Origin: Bacillota bacterium
Lineage (GTDB): Bacteria > Bacillota > Clostridia > Acetivibrionales > DSM-1351
Reading direction: 5' to 3'
Assembly (NCBI GenBank): GCA_023436485.1
Contig: JAEZIU010000085.1
Coordinates: 1-10,888 of the forward strand
DNA: 10,888 nt
Shown here: positions 1-7,604 of the stretch, one piece after another
Numbering within the stretch: the stretch's first letter is position 1
Layout: each line of letters begins with the position of its first letter
The notes under the pieces: model-generated
Database searches by the model: none
Told to the model about the DNA's origin: nothing
Seen by the model: only the letters and a program-made list of their open reading frames with translations
Translations under genes and position numbers: made by a program

Positions 1-1487
1 CAGGCATTGTGGTAGTCTCTGTAGGTGTAGGACTATTTCTAATTACAAGGCCGACTTATACTACAGTTATTCGTGATGCCAGTCCTGAAGATGTTGCTTC
101 AATGCAAAAAATCTTAACGGAAAAGGGAATTTCATATAAGCTTACTGACGATAAATCGGGTATTATTGTAAACGAAAATGACAGTGATGAAGCCCATTTT
201 GAATTAGTTTCTGCAGGTTACCCCAAAAATGGTCTCACTTTCGCTGACGCTCTCAGCAGTATAAAGATAAACACGACTGAAAGTGACAAAAAGCATATCT
301 GGCAGCAACTTGACGAATCGGATATTGCCAAACAGTTAAAGCTTTTTCAGAACATTGAAGATGCTGATGTGACTATTGTCAGGCCAGAAAAGACCCTTTT
401 GATTGATGATAGTAACAGTAAGGATGCAAAGGCTTCGGTTGTTATTACACCTAAAGATGAAATAAGTGCCAAACAGGCTGAAAGTATAGTAAAGATAGTT
501 GCCAGCAGTGTTGAAGGCTTGGATCCTAAAAATGTAACTGTTGTGGACAATAAAGGGAATGTACTTAATACAGACAGTGACAATGGGATGGATAAAACTA
601 CCACCCAATATGATATGAAAAAGAAGTACAAAAACGACCTGGAAAAAAATTTAAGGGAAGTTTTGGCTGATCAAATAGATAGTTTTGACACAGCAAAAGT
701 AGTTGTTAATCCTGTTCTTGATTTTGATACTTTGACTCAGTCCTCGAAGGAATTTACTAACCCTAACGGTGCAGATTCAGGAGCTATCATTAGTAGGCAA
801 AAGACAAGCGAAGATTTAAAAAATGGGGATACCGGAGGGGCGCCCGGTGTAAATGCAAACCCTGGTACAACGCCATCCTATCCGGCGGGTTCTAACGATT
901 CAAAATCTTATAAAAAATCAGATTTGACTGAGAATTTCCAATATAACGAAACAAATAAACAGAGTGAAAAGTCTTTGGGAGAACTTATTCCGGAGAGATC
1001 TTCTGCTGCCATAACTTTATTATACGGAAGCAGAGTTCCTGACGATTCAAAGCTTAATGACGAGATGATGACTCAAGTCAAGAGTTTAGCCAGTATGGCA
1101 ACTGGGATTCCTGTGGAAAACATTGCAATTACAAAGCTGAAGATTCAACCTCCTGTAGTAGAAGCACCTTCTACGACGGATACATTAAAGAATTTTATTT
1201 CCAACTACGGATTACTTGCATTATTGGCACTGATGGTTATAGCTTTTGTAATAATTGCTATACCGAAAAAATCGAAGCAGAAGCTGGAGCCTGCATTTGC
1301 AGTTGATGATGACACTGCAATCACATCTCCTAAATTTGCATATAATGATATTAGACCCGAACCTGTACCTGAAATTGATACCGAGGAAAGGTCAGAAGTT
1401 AAAAAGCAGATTGATAAGTTTGTTAAGCAAAAGCCGGACGCTGTTGCACAGCTTTTAAGGAATTGGTTAACAGATGATTATGAATAG
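1..1487 (+). CDS. fliF: FliF, flagellar MS-ring protein (5'-truncated by window edge)
   Basis: FliF builds the MS ring in the cytoplasmic membrane, the base on which the switch, rod and export gate assemble. The reading frame is open to the left edge (first full codon at base 3), so the N-terminus is missing, probably about 30 residues judging by usual FliF length. The first visible residues (VVVSVGVGLFLITRP) are the tail of the first membrane segment. A YscJ/FliF ring-building region follows (RDASPEDVASMQKILTEKG). A polar Gly/Pro/Ser/Asn-rich stretch at about 790-960 is typical of the FliF beta-collar region. The second membrane segment (NYGLLALLALMVIAFVIIAIP, within 1200-1266) precedes a charged cytoplasmic tail ending in FVKQKPDAVAQLLRNWLTDD, the conserved FliG-binding helix. 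The GTG at base 9 lies inside the membrane segment and is not a credible start. fliG follows after 26 bases. Identity is very secure. Confidence 0.97.
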   Translation, partial: GIVVVSVGVGLFLITRPTYTTVIRDASPEDVASMQKILTEKGISYKLTDDKSGIIVNENDSDEAHFELVSAGYPKNGLTFADALSSIKINTTESDKKHIWQQLDESDIAKQLKLFQNIEDADVTIVRPEKTLLIDDSNSKDAKASVVITPKDEISAKQAESIVKIVASSVEGLDPKNVTVVDNKGNVLNTDSDNGMDKTTTQYDMKKKYKNDLEKNLREVLADQIDSFDTAKVVVNPVLDFDTLTQSSKEFTNPNGADSGAIISRQKTSEDLKNGDTGGAPGVNANPGTTPSYPAGSNDSKSYKKSDLTENFQYNETNKQSEKSLGELIPERSSAAITLLYGSRVPDDSKLNDEMMTQVKSLASMATGIPVENIAITKLKIQPPVVEAPSTTDTLKNFISNYGLLALLALMVIAFVIIAIPKKSKQKLEPAFAVDDDTAITSPKFAYNDIRPEPVPEIDTEERSEVKKQIDKFVKQKPDAVAQLLRNWLTDDYE

Positions 1488-1501
1488 AAAAATGTATATG
1501 T

Positions 1502-1507
1502 GGGGTG
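1502..1507 (+). promoter_or_regulatory. Ribosome binding site that favours the TTG start of fliG
   Basis: GGGGTG ends six bases before a TTG codon at 1514, a usual spacing. It overlaps the alternative GTG start at 1505, which itself has no purine-rich site upstream. This supports TTG 1514 as the fliG start. Confidence 0.55.
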
Positions 1508-1513
1508 AAAAGC

Positions 1514-2533
1514 TTGGCTAAAGCAAGTGCAAAGACAGAATACAGTGGCAGGGAAAAAGCTGCAATGCTGCTAATTTCCTTGGGCCCTGATAAGTCAGCT
1601 GAGATATTCAAGCATTTGAAAGAGGATGAGATAGAGCAGTTAACCTTGGAAATTGCCAACATAAGAGCTGTATCTCCTGATGAAAAGGAAAGAGTTCTTG
1701 ATGAGTTCTATCAGATATGTCTTGCACAGGAGTATATTGCCGAAGGTGGTATCGGATATGCAAAAGATATACTTGAAAAGGCTTTAGGTTCTCAAAAGGC
1801 TGTAGATATAATAAACAAACTTACAGTGTCATTACAGGTAAGGCCTTTTGATTTTGTGAGAAAAACGGATCCGTCACAGTTGCTTAACTTTATACAGGGA
1901 GAGCATCCTCAGACAATAGCATTGATACTGGCATATTTAAAACCACACCAGGCCTCAGTGGTGCTATCTGCCCTTCCACAAGACAAGCAAGCTGATGTTG
2001 CAAGAAGAGTAGCTACAATGGACAGGACATCTCCTGACATAATAAAGGAAGTTGAACGAATTCTTGAAAAAAAACTTTCTTCTTTGGTTACAGAGGACTA
2101 TACTGCAGCCGGTGGTGTTCAATCTATTGTTGATATCCTCAATTCTGTTGACAGAGGAACGGAAAAATTCATTATGGAGACTCTGGAAATCGAAGATACC
2201 GATCTTGCAGAAGAAATTAAGAGACGTATGTTCGTATTTGAAGACATTCTCACTCTTGACGGAAGATCGATTCAGAGATTCCTCAGAGAAGTTGATAACA
2301 ACCAATTGGCAGTTGCTCTTAAAGGTGCAACAGATGATGTACAGAAGCTTATATTTGCCAATATGTCCAAGCGTCTGAGCGAAATGATCAGAGAAGATTT
2401 GGAATTTATGGGCCCTGTAAGGCTTAAAGATGTTGAAGAAGCACAACAGAAGATTGTTAATATTATACGTAAGCTTGAAGATGCGGGCGAGATAGTTATT
2501 TCAAGAGGGGGAGGCGATGAAATAATTGTCTAA
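1514..2533 (+). CDS. fliG: FliG, flagellar motor switch protein
   Basis: FliG sits on the cytoplasmic face of the FliF ring and is the rotor component that interacts with the MotA stator to generate torque. It relays FliM conformational changes that set rotation direction. From the TTG at 1514 the protein has 339 residues, the normal family length. The N-terminal domain begins SGREKAAMLLISLGPDKSAE, as in typical FliG. The middle domain carries the EHPQTIAL motif (about residues 130-137) used in FliM binding. A linker containing AAGG and the MFVFEDI segment (239-245) precede the C-terminal torque helix region with the charged DGRSIQRFLREVDNNQLAVALKG pattern (from about residue 249). An in-frame GTG at 1505 would add three residues but lacks a ribosome binding site. 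The 3' end overlaps fliH by 8 bases, suggesting translational coupling. Nothing is missing or broken. Confidence 0.96.
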   Translation: MAKASAKTEYSGREKAAMLLISLGPDKSAEIFKHLKEDEIEQLTLEIANIRAVSPDEKERVLDEFYQICLAQEYIAEGGIGYAKDILEKALGSQKAVDIINKLTVSLQVRPFDFVRKTDPSQLLNFIQGEHPQTIALILAYLKPHQASVVLSALPQDKQADVARRVATMDRTSPDIIKEVERILEKKLSSLVTEDYTAAGGVQSIVDILNSVDRGTEKFIMETLEIEDTDLAEEIKRRMFVFEDILTLDGRSIQRFLREVDNNQLAVALKGATDDVQKLIFANMSKRLSEMIREDLEFMGPVRLKDVEEAQQKIVNIIRKLEDAGEIVISRGGGDEIIV

Positions 2534-3302
2534 TAAGATATATAAAAACAATCAGGTCAACGTAGGTAATCCGTTTCAGGTTAAGTTTCCTGTAACATAC
2601 CAACCTCCCGTGAGAAAGATAGGACTTAAATGCGATTTGGACAAGGAAGAGGAAGAAGATCAGCAACAAGTCGATTACAATGCTATGGGCGAAGAGATTA
2701 TTAACAAGGCCAAAGCAGAAGCAGATATGATAATAAAGGAAGCCTTGCTTGAAGCTAAGGATATTTTAAAAAAAGCATCTGTTGATGTAGAAAATCTTAA
2801 ACAACAGGTTTATGAAGAAGCAAGATCAGATGGCTATGAGCAGGGATTAGCTCAAGCCAAACAGGAATATGAAGCACTTATTGAGGAAGCTCAGGATATT
2901 AAGAACCAAGCAGGAATAGAATACAAGAAGGTTTTGGATTCTCTGGAAGAGGATTCGGTAAATACTATTATAGATATTGCAAAAAAAGTAATTAGTAAAG
3001 AGCTTGAATGCAAGCAAAATATTCTCCTCTTGGTTAAAGATGCTTTTGAAAAATGTTCCAAGGATCGAAAAGTAGTTCTTAAATTAAGTGAGCAGGATTA
3101 TGATTTTGTTAATGAGAATAAGGACGAGTTGGAATCAATGCTGGAAAGGTCTGAGGAAATAGAGATAAAAAAAGATCTTTCTCTAAAAGAAGGCGGATGT
3201 ATAATTGAGACTTCCATTGGGAGCATTGATGCAAGTGCAGAAACTAAATTTGAAAAAATAGAAAATGACTTTAAAGACATATTAAATGAATCAACAAATT
3301 AA
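2526..3302 (+). CDS. fliH: FliH, regulator of the flagellar export ATPase
   Basis: FliH is the peripheral-stalk-like partner that binds and restrains FliI and tethers it to the export gate and C-ring. The 258-residue product has a variable polar N-terminus with an acidic run (DKEEEEDQQQ). A long Ala/Lys/Glu-rich helix follows (about residues 55-130, e.g. NKAKAEADMIIKEALLEAKD and YEQGLAQAKQEYEALIEEAQ). The globular C-terminal domain includes DLSLKEGGCIIETSIGSIDA, the hallmark FliH/V-ATPase E-subunit-like ending. The start is TTG at 2526, preceded by GGGGGAGG in the end of fliG (around 2506-2513), about 12 bases upstream. There is no better in-frame start nearby. It overlaps fliG by 8 bases and lies directly before fliI, its functional partner. 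Assignment rests on motif and synteny and is strong. Confidence 0.93.
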   Translation: MSNKIYKNNQVNVGNPFQVKFPVTYQPPVRKIGLKCDLDKEEEEDQQQVDYNAMGEEIINKAKAEADMIIKEALLEAKDILKKASVDVENLKQQVYEEARSDGYEQGLAQAKQEYEALIEEAQDIKNQAGIEYKKVLDSLEEDSVNTIIDIAKKVISKELECKQNILLLVKDAFEKCSKDRKVVLKLSEQDYDFVNENKDELESMLERSEEIEIKKDLSLKEGGCIIETSIGSIDASAETKFEKIENDFKDILNESTN

Positions 3303-3323
3303 GGTACGCTACAGCTCTTTTAC

Positions 3324-3329
3324 AGGAGG
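3324..3329 (+). promoter_or_regulatory. Ribosome binding site that favours the internal ATG of fliI
   Basis: AGGAGG lies four bases before ATG 3334. The spacing is somewhat short, but the match is perfect. The upstream in-frame ATG at 3286, inside fliH, has no purine-rich site. The downstream start also gives the usual FliI N-terminus and length. Confidence 0.6.
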
Positions 3330-3333
3330 TCAA

Positions 3334-4644
3334 ATGTCAAGTGTTAACCTAACAAAATACAGGGAAGCATTAAAGTCAAAAGAATATATAGATTATATCG
3401 GCAAGGTATCAAAAGTTGTTGGACTTACAATAGAATCGGACGGTCCACAGGTAAGTATAGGAGACCTTTGCAATATACACATTACCGGTGGCAGTCGGCT
3501 TAAAGCAGAAGTTGTAGGCTTTAAGGATGAAAAGGTTTTGTTAATGCCCTTGGGAGAAATGACGGGTATGGGACCAGGAAGTGCTGTTTCAGCCAATGGA
3601 GATATATTAAGGGTTGCGGTAGGACCTGAATTGGTAGGTAGAGTTTTGGACGGTTTGGGAAATCCGATAGATGATAAGGGAAGCCTGCAATCCAAACATT
3701 ATTATAAAACCGATAATAAGCCGCCTAACCCACTGACCAGAAAAAGAATTTCAGAGCCTTTACCTTTGGGAGTAAGAACTATAGATGGACTCTTAACAAT
3801 AGGTAAAGGACAGAGAGTCGGTATTTTTGCCGGAAGTGGTGTTGGTAAGAGTACCTTAATGGGGATGGTTGCAAGAAATACAAAAGCGGATATAAATGTT
3901 ATTGCCTTGATAGGAGAACGTGGTAGGGAAGTAAGAGAGTTCTTGGAAAGGGATTTAACAGACGAAGGTCTTGCAAGATCGGTAGTTGTAGTAGCGACTT
4001 CAGATCAACCTGCATTAGTAAGACTTAAAGGAGCAATGGTTGCCACTGCAATTGCTGAATACTTCAGGGATTGCGGTAAGGATGTACTGCTTTTGATGGA
4101 CTCTCTCACAAGGTATGCAATGGCGCAAAGGGAAGTCGGACTTTCCATAGGAGAGCCTCCTGTGTCAAGGGGATATACACCATCGGTTTTCTCGGCTTTC
4201 CCCAAATTACTTGAGAGAGCAGGCACTTCAGAGAAGGGGTCTATTACAGGATTATACACTGTATTGGTAGACGGTGATGACCTTACGGAACCTGTAACTG
4301 ATACTGCCAGAGGAATCCTCGATGGACACATAGTTCTGTCAAGAGCAATGGCAAACAAAAACCATTATCCTGCCATAGATGTTCTTGCAAGTGTTAGCAG
4401 GGTTATGGGTGACATTATTGATAAAGAACATAAAAAATGTGCCAATGAAATAAAGAAAATAATGGCTGTTCATAGAGATGCAGAGGATTTAATTAATATA
4501 GGTGCATATGTAAAAGGAAGCAATGAGAAGATAGACTATGCAATAGAGAGTATTGATGATATAACATCATTTCTTCAACAGGAAACTGATGAAAAGGTTT
4601 CGTATGAGGATATACATTCACAAGTACTTGGTTTACTGAAATAG
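3334..4644 (+). CDS. fliI: FliI, flagellar type III export ATPase
   Basis: FliI is the hexameric ATPase of the flagellar type III secretion system, homologous to F1 beta, which helps feed substrates to the export gate. From ATG 3334 the protein has 436 residues, the typical size. The N-terminal beta-barrel domain contains the family-typical VVGLTIESDGPQVSIGDLC. The catalytic domain shows Walker A AGSGVGKST (166-174, Lys172), GERGRE with the expected catalytic Glu195, and Walker B VLLLMDS (251-257, Asp256). PPVSRGYTPSVFSAFPKLLE starts at Pro275 and carries the ATPase family signature; this version is characteristic of FliI rather than ATP synthase. The C-terminal helical domain is complete. 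An ATG at 3286 would add 16 residues and overlap fliH, but it has no ribosome binding site. The gene lies between fliH and fliJ, its stalk partners. Confidence 0.97.
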   Translation: MSSVNLTKYREALKSKEYIDYIGKVSKVVGLTIESDGPQVSIGDLCNIHITGGSRLKAEVVGFKDEKVLLMPLGEMTGMGPGSAVSANGDILRVAVGPELVGRVLDGLGNPIDDKGSLQSKHYYKTDNKPPNPLTRKRISEPLPLGVRTIDGLLTIGKGQRVGIFAGSGVGKSTLMGMVARNTKADINVIALIGERGREVREFLERDLTDEGLARSVVVVATSDQPALVRLKGAMVATAIAEYFRDCGKDVLLLMDSLTRYAMAQREVGLSIGEPPVSRGYTPSVFSAFPKLLERAGTSEKGSITGLYTVLVDGDDLTEPVTDTARGILDGHIVLSRAMANKNHYPAIDVLASVSRVMGDIIDKEHKKCANEIKKIMAVHRDAEDLINIGAYVKGSNEKIDYAIESIDDITSFLQQETDEKVSYEDIHSQVLGLLK

Positions 4645-4645
4645 T

Positions 4646-4653
4646 AAAGGAGG
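4646..4653 (+). promoter_or_regulatory. Ribosome binding site of fliJ (TTG start)
   Basis: AAAGGAGG lies immediately after the fliI stop codon and nine bases before TTG 4663. It supports this non-ATG start. Confidence 0.7.
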
Positions 4654-4662
4654 CTGGGTTGG

Positions 4663-5127
4663 TTGCAGAAGTTCGGATTTAGACTGGAATCGGTACGGAA
4701 TCTTAAAGTTCAGCTGGAGGACAATGCTAAAAACCATCTGGCTTTAGCTTCAAGGGAGTTAGAGAAGCAAAAAGAATTTTTGAGCGGTTTAAAAACAACC
4801 AGAGAATCTTCTATCAGTGAACTTAATTCAAAAGTGGATGAAGGAGTTTCCATTAGTCAAATAAGAGCCTATAATAATTATTTACATTTTTTAAAACAAA
4901 AAATTACAGAACAGAAAGAAAGTGTAAATACTGCTCAGAAACAAGTTGAGATAAGAAGAGAAAGTCTGGTCAAAGCAGTACAGGAAAGAAAGATACTGGA
5001 TAAACTCAGAGAAAAGAAGTATGGCGAGTTCTTGAAGGAACAGAGTAAAGCAGAACAACTATTAATAGATGAGCTTAACAGTTTTAAGTTCAAGGATGGT
5101 TCAGGAGAAGAAAATGCCGGATATTAA
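4663..5127 (+). CDS. fliJ: FliJ, flagellar export coiled-coil protein
   Basis: FliJ is a small coiled-coil protein that inserts into the FliI hexamer, like the gamma stalk of F1, and couples the ATPase to the export gate; it also recycles export chaperones. The 154-residue product begins MQKFGFRLESVRNLKVQLED, matching the FliJ opening of an F-x-F-R-L motif followed by a long helix. The rest is almost wholly heptad-like and charged (LASRELEKQKEFLSGL, FLKQKITEQKESVNTAQKQV, ERKILDKLREKKYGEFLKEQ). This is the expected two-helix antiparallel coiled coil of about 147-155 residues. The TTG start has a strong ribosome binding site at a nine-base spacing. The end overlaps the next gene by 14 bases. 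Such short coiled-coil proteins diverge quickly, so identity depends on position after fliI as well as on the opening motif. Confidence 0.93.
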   Translation: MQKFGFRLESVRNLKVQLEDNAKNHLALASRELEKQKEFLSGLKTTRESSISELNSKVDEGVSISQIRAYNNYLHFLKQKITEQKESVNTAQKQVEIRRESLVKAVQERKILDKLREKKYGEFLKEQSKAEQLLIDELNSFKFKDGSGEENAGY

Positions 5128-5980
5128 TATTACAGAACAAGATGAAAAAGTAGAAACACTTCTTAAGAAGACAGAAGTGTCAAAAAAACAAGATAAAAAG
5201 AATAACAGTGCTCTTTTTTATATAGTATCAATAATAACAGCATTGCTACTTGTAGTCTTAATAATTGGAGGAGCACTATTTCTTGCTGTCAAATTTAATG
5301 TAAATGGTGTTGCAGACAGTATGGGAGACAGTATACGGGGCATACCTGTGTTAAAATGGTCTCTGCCGGAGAAACCTGACCCCCAAGACGAGAAAAATAT
5401 GACCGAAGAGCAGGTAAGAAGTAAATACAATGAGATAAAAATACAAAAAGAAGAATTGGAAAAAAAACTTGAAGACGTAACAAAACAGTTAGATAATACT
5501 AAAAGTCAGGTAACTGCAAAGGACAGTAATACATCCCTACTCCAACAGCAAAAGGATTCTCTTGAGACTGAAAAAAATAAGCTGCAAACCGAAAAGGATA
5601 GTCTTCAAAAGGATTATGATAAACTGTCCGACGTTATATCCGCAGGTGACACAGCCGAATATAAGAACTATTTCAAAAAGATCAACCCGCAAAAAGCTGA
5701 AGAATTGTATGAAAGCATAATGAAAGAAGAAAAGATCAGTGAGGATGTTAAGAAATACTGTTCAATATATGAACAAATGGATCCATCTGCAGTTGCAGGA
5801 ATTATGGAGCAGATGGGCAGCAGTAAAATGACACTGATTATTAATATAATGAAAAATCTAAAAAAAGACACTGCAGGTGCAATACTTACTGAAATGAAAC
5901 CTACCTTTGCTGCAAAGGTATCTGAACAGTTGGCTAAAGAATACAAGGTTGGTGCTTCAGGAACTACTCAAAAAAAATAA
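5114..5980 (+). CDS. MotE/YlxF-family membrane-anchored coiled-coil protein
   Basis: The gene sits where ylxF lies in the B. subtilis fla/che operon (between fliJ and fliK). It has the MotE-type layout known from COG3334, in which one characterised member is a chaperone for the motility protein MotC. The 288-residue product has a polar cytoplasmic N-terminus and one membrane segment at about residues 33-59 (LFYIVSIITALLLVVLIIGG). A Lys/Glu/Gln-rich coiled coil spans about 97-176. A C-terminal MgtE-N-like helical domain lies at about 216-275 (YEQMDPSAVAGIMEQM, AGAILTEMKPTFAAKVSEQL). ATG 5114 is chosen because AGGAG lies seven bases upstream (5103-5107); longer in-frame starts would sit deep inside fliJ without a site. 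It overlaps fliJ by 14 bases. The N-in, C-out topology and a link to stators are inferred, not shown by the sequence. Confidence 0.85.
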   Translation: MPDINITEQDEKVETLLKKTEVSKKQDKKNNSALFYIVSIITALLLVVLIIGGALFLAVKFNVNGVADSMGDSIRGIPVLKWSLPEKPDPQDEKNMTEEQVRSKYNEIKIQKEELEKKLEDVTKQLDNTKSQVTAKDSNTSLLQQQKDSLETEKNKLQTEKDSLQKDYDKLSDVISAGDTAEYKNYFKKINPQKAEELYESIMKEEKISEDVKKYCSIYEQMDPSAVAGIMEQMGSSKMTLIINIMKNLKKDTAGAILTEMKPTFAAKVSEQLAKEYKVGASGTTQKK

Positions 5981-5985
5981 TTCAG

Positions 5986-6020
5986 GTAATTGGGGGAACG
6001 GAGAATTCCTACTCCATTAC
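5986..6020 (+). other. Weak inverted repeat between the MotE-like gene and fliK
   Basis: GTAAT (5986-5990) and the following GGGG can pair with CTCC-ATTAC (6012-6020), leaving one bulged T, one G-U pair and a loop of about 16 bases. It lies just upstream of the fliK ribosome binding site and has no U-run, so it does not look like a terminator. It could be a minor RNA structure or chance. Confidence 0.25.
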
Positions 6021-6036
6021 ATAAATATAATAAAAT

Positions 6037-6045
6037 AAGGAGGTG
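6037..6045 (+). promoter_or_regulatory. Strong ribosome binding site of fliK
   Basis: AAGGAGGTG is a near-perfect complement of the 16S 3' end and lies at optimal spacing before ATG 6051. It decides between ATG 6051 and the second in-frame ATG at 6057 in favour of 6051. Confidence 0.8.
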
Positions 6046-6050
6046 AGAAA

Positions 6051-7589
6051 ATGATAATGACAAGTAATAATTTACTAAAACTTAATTTGAATCAGGACAG
6101 CGGTAATGACATTTTAAATGTTAAATCAAAAACTCCTCAGGTTTCATCCGGTTCTTCATTTAAGTCAGTACTTGATACAACTGTTAATAATTGTTCAAAG
6201 CGTAACGATACTGTAGCAAACAACAATGTCGGACAGGATAATGACTGTAAAACGAAGTTCAAGTCATTTGCGGAAGTTCAGATGAGTAGAAAGCCGGTAT
6301 TAACAAAGTCTGTTGGGCAAGCAGGCTCCAATAAGGAAATTGCAGATGTAAGCACAGACGAAGCTCAAGTATCTGAAAAGTATGATGAGCAGATATCGGC
6401 TCTTGCACAAATGCTGGGGATTGCACCCGGACAGTTGGCCGACCTGGCAAAACAACTTGGCTTCTCGTTGAAAGATCTGAAGGATGTTGAAAAACTGACT
6501 GTTTTTATGCAAAAGGTATCTGATTTGCTTGAACTCAATGACAAGCAAAAGGACATTCTGCTAAAGTTGGCTACAGAAGTTACAAAACAGATAAAACCTG
6601 AGTCAGAAGCCGTTGATGAAAATAGTAATAACATTCCTGCAGGTGCTGAGGATAATAGTTCACAAGCAGGAAAGGTTTCTGTCGATTTGTCAAAGGTAGC
6701 TTCAAGTATTAAAGAGAAGCTGGACACACTTATTGAAAACGGACAGAATAATCCCGGACTGATTAGCGACCAAGTAGCCAAGATAATAGCGTCAATGAAG
6801 GGACAGTCTCAACTAGAAGTAAAAGTTCATTCTCAAAATATTGATACTGATGTTGTAGAGGAAGTATCGCTTGATAGTGACAATAAGAATGCTGATGCTA
6901 AGAAAATTGATACTGAAACTAAAACAAAAGATGTTCCCAAGGAAAATAACGATGAAAGTACAGAGTCAACCAAGCCTCAGTTGGGACTGCAAGGGTTGAA
7001 TACTTCAGCTCAAACAGCAGCAACAGATGAGCAGAATTTGACTCAGAATTTTCAGGCAGTGGGAGATGTTAAGACCGTCCTAAATAACAACCAGATAGCT
7101 GCTGAAAAATCTGCTTTTTCAATACGTCAGCCGGTCAGAACCTCAGACGTTGTAAATCAGGTTATGGAGCAGGCTAAAGTGATTCTGGGACAGGATAAAT
7201 CAGAGATGGTTATTCAGCTCAAGCCGGACCATTTAGGAAAGCTTGAACTAAAGGTTGTTACTGAGCAGGGAATAGTAGCTGCAAAATTCATAGCTGAAAG
7301 TCAGCAAGTAAAAGAAATCATTGAAACAAACATGCAGTTGCTGAAGGATTCACTGCAAAAGCAGGGTATAGCAATAGACGGTGTTAGTGTTCAGGTTGGA
7401 CAGGATAACAGAAGTGAAAACCGTAATCAGAGTTTGTCCCAAGGCAGAAATAACGGTTCAGGAAACGGAAGTAAACATGCAGAAGGTGTTACAGGGTCAA
7501 CTGTTGCCGGAGCAAGTCTTTTGGAGAATCTTCCCGAGAGGTTGGCACAGTATACTGATGATCTGAATACAATTAACCTGACTGCATAG
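6051..7589 (+). CDS. fliK: FliK, flagellar hook-length control protein
   Basis: FliK is secreted intermittently while the hook grows. It measures hook length and then switches the export gate from rod/hook substrates to filament substrates. The 512-residue product has a polar, Ser/Asn/Thr/Lys-rich N-terminal part. A compact helical stretch follows at about residues 113-181 (ISALAQMLGIAPGQLADLAK). Next is a long low-complexity acidic/Gln/Asn region, about 185-340. The conserved C-terminal Flg_hook domain spans about 360-450 and contains the LKPDHLGKLEL motif at 390-400, followed by VVTEQGIVAAKFIAESQQVK. The tail is Gly/Asn/Ser-rich and disordered. The intrinsically disordered middle is usual for a molecular ruler. 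It starts 70 bases after the MotE-like gene and is followed after 15 bases by flgD, as expected for hook assembly genes. The C-terminal motif makes the call secure. Confidence 0.94.
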   Translation: MIMTSNNLLKLNLNQDSGNDILNVKSKTPQVSSGSSFKSVLDTTVNNCSKRNDTVANNNVGQDNDCKTKFKSFAEVQMSRKPVLTKSVGQAGSNKEIADVSTDEAQVSEKYDEQISALAQMLGIAPGQLADLAKQLGFSLKDLKDVEKLTVFMQKVSDLLELNDKQKDILLKLATEVTKQIKPESEAVDENSNNIPAGAEDNSSQAGKVSVDLSKVASSIKEKLDTLIENGQNNPGLISDQVAKIIASMKGQSQLEVKVHSQNIDTDVVEEVSLDSDNKNADAKKIDTETKTKDVPKENNDESTESTKPQLGLQGLNTSAQTAATDEQNLTQNFQAVGDVKTVLNNNQIAAEKSAFSIRQPVRTSDVVNQVMEQAKVILGQDKSEMVIQLKPDHLGKLELKVVTEQGIVAAKFIAESQQVKEIIETNMQLLKDSLQKQGIAIDGVSVQVGQDNRSENRNQSLSQGRNNGSGNGSKHAEGVTGSTVAGASLLENLPERLAQYTDDLNTINLTA

Positions 7590-7604
7590 AAAGGAGTTAC
7601 GATT

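Noticed and set aside
2052..2378. 108-codon + strand frame inside fliG
   Set aside because: Alternate-frame shadow of the conserved fliG middle and C-terminal domains, with no independent start signal.
1964..2446. 160-codon open frame on the minus strand inside fliG
   Set aside because: It lies wholly antisense to a clear fliG, has no ribosome binding site support or recognisable motif, and is rich in Cys/Phe/Ser as expected for a shadow frame.
6026..6031. TATAAT sequence before fliK as a promoter -10 box
   Set aside because: There is no acceptable -35 box at 16-18 bases, and transcription would start within the fliK ribosome binding site.
6365..6781. 138-codon open frame on the minus strand inside fliK
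   Set aside because: Antisense shadow of fliK; Ser/Phe-rich composition with no family resemblance.
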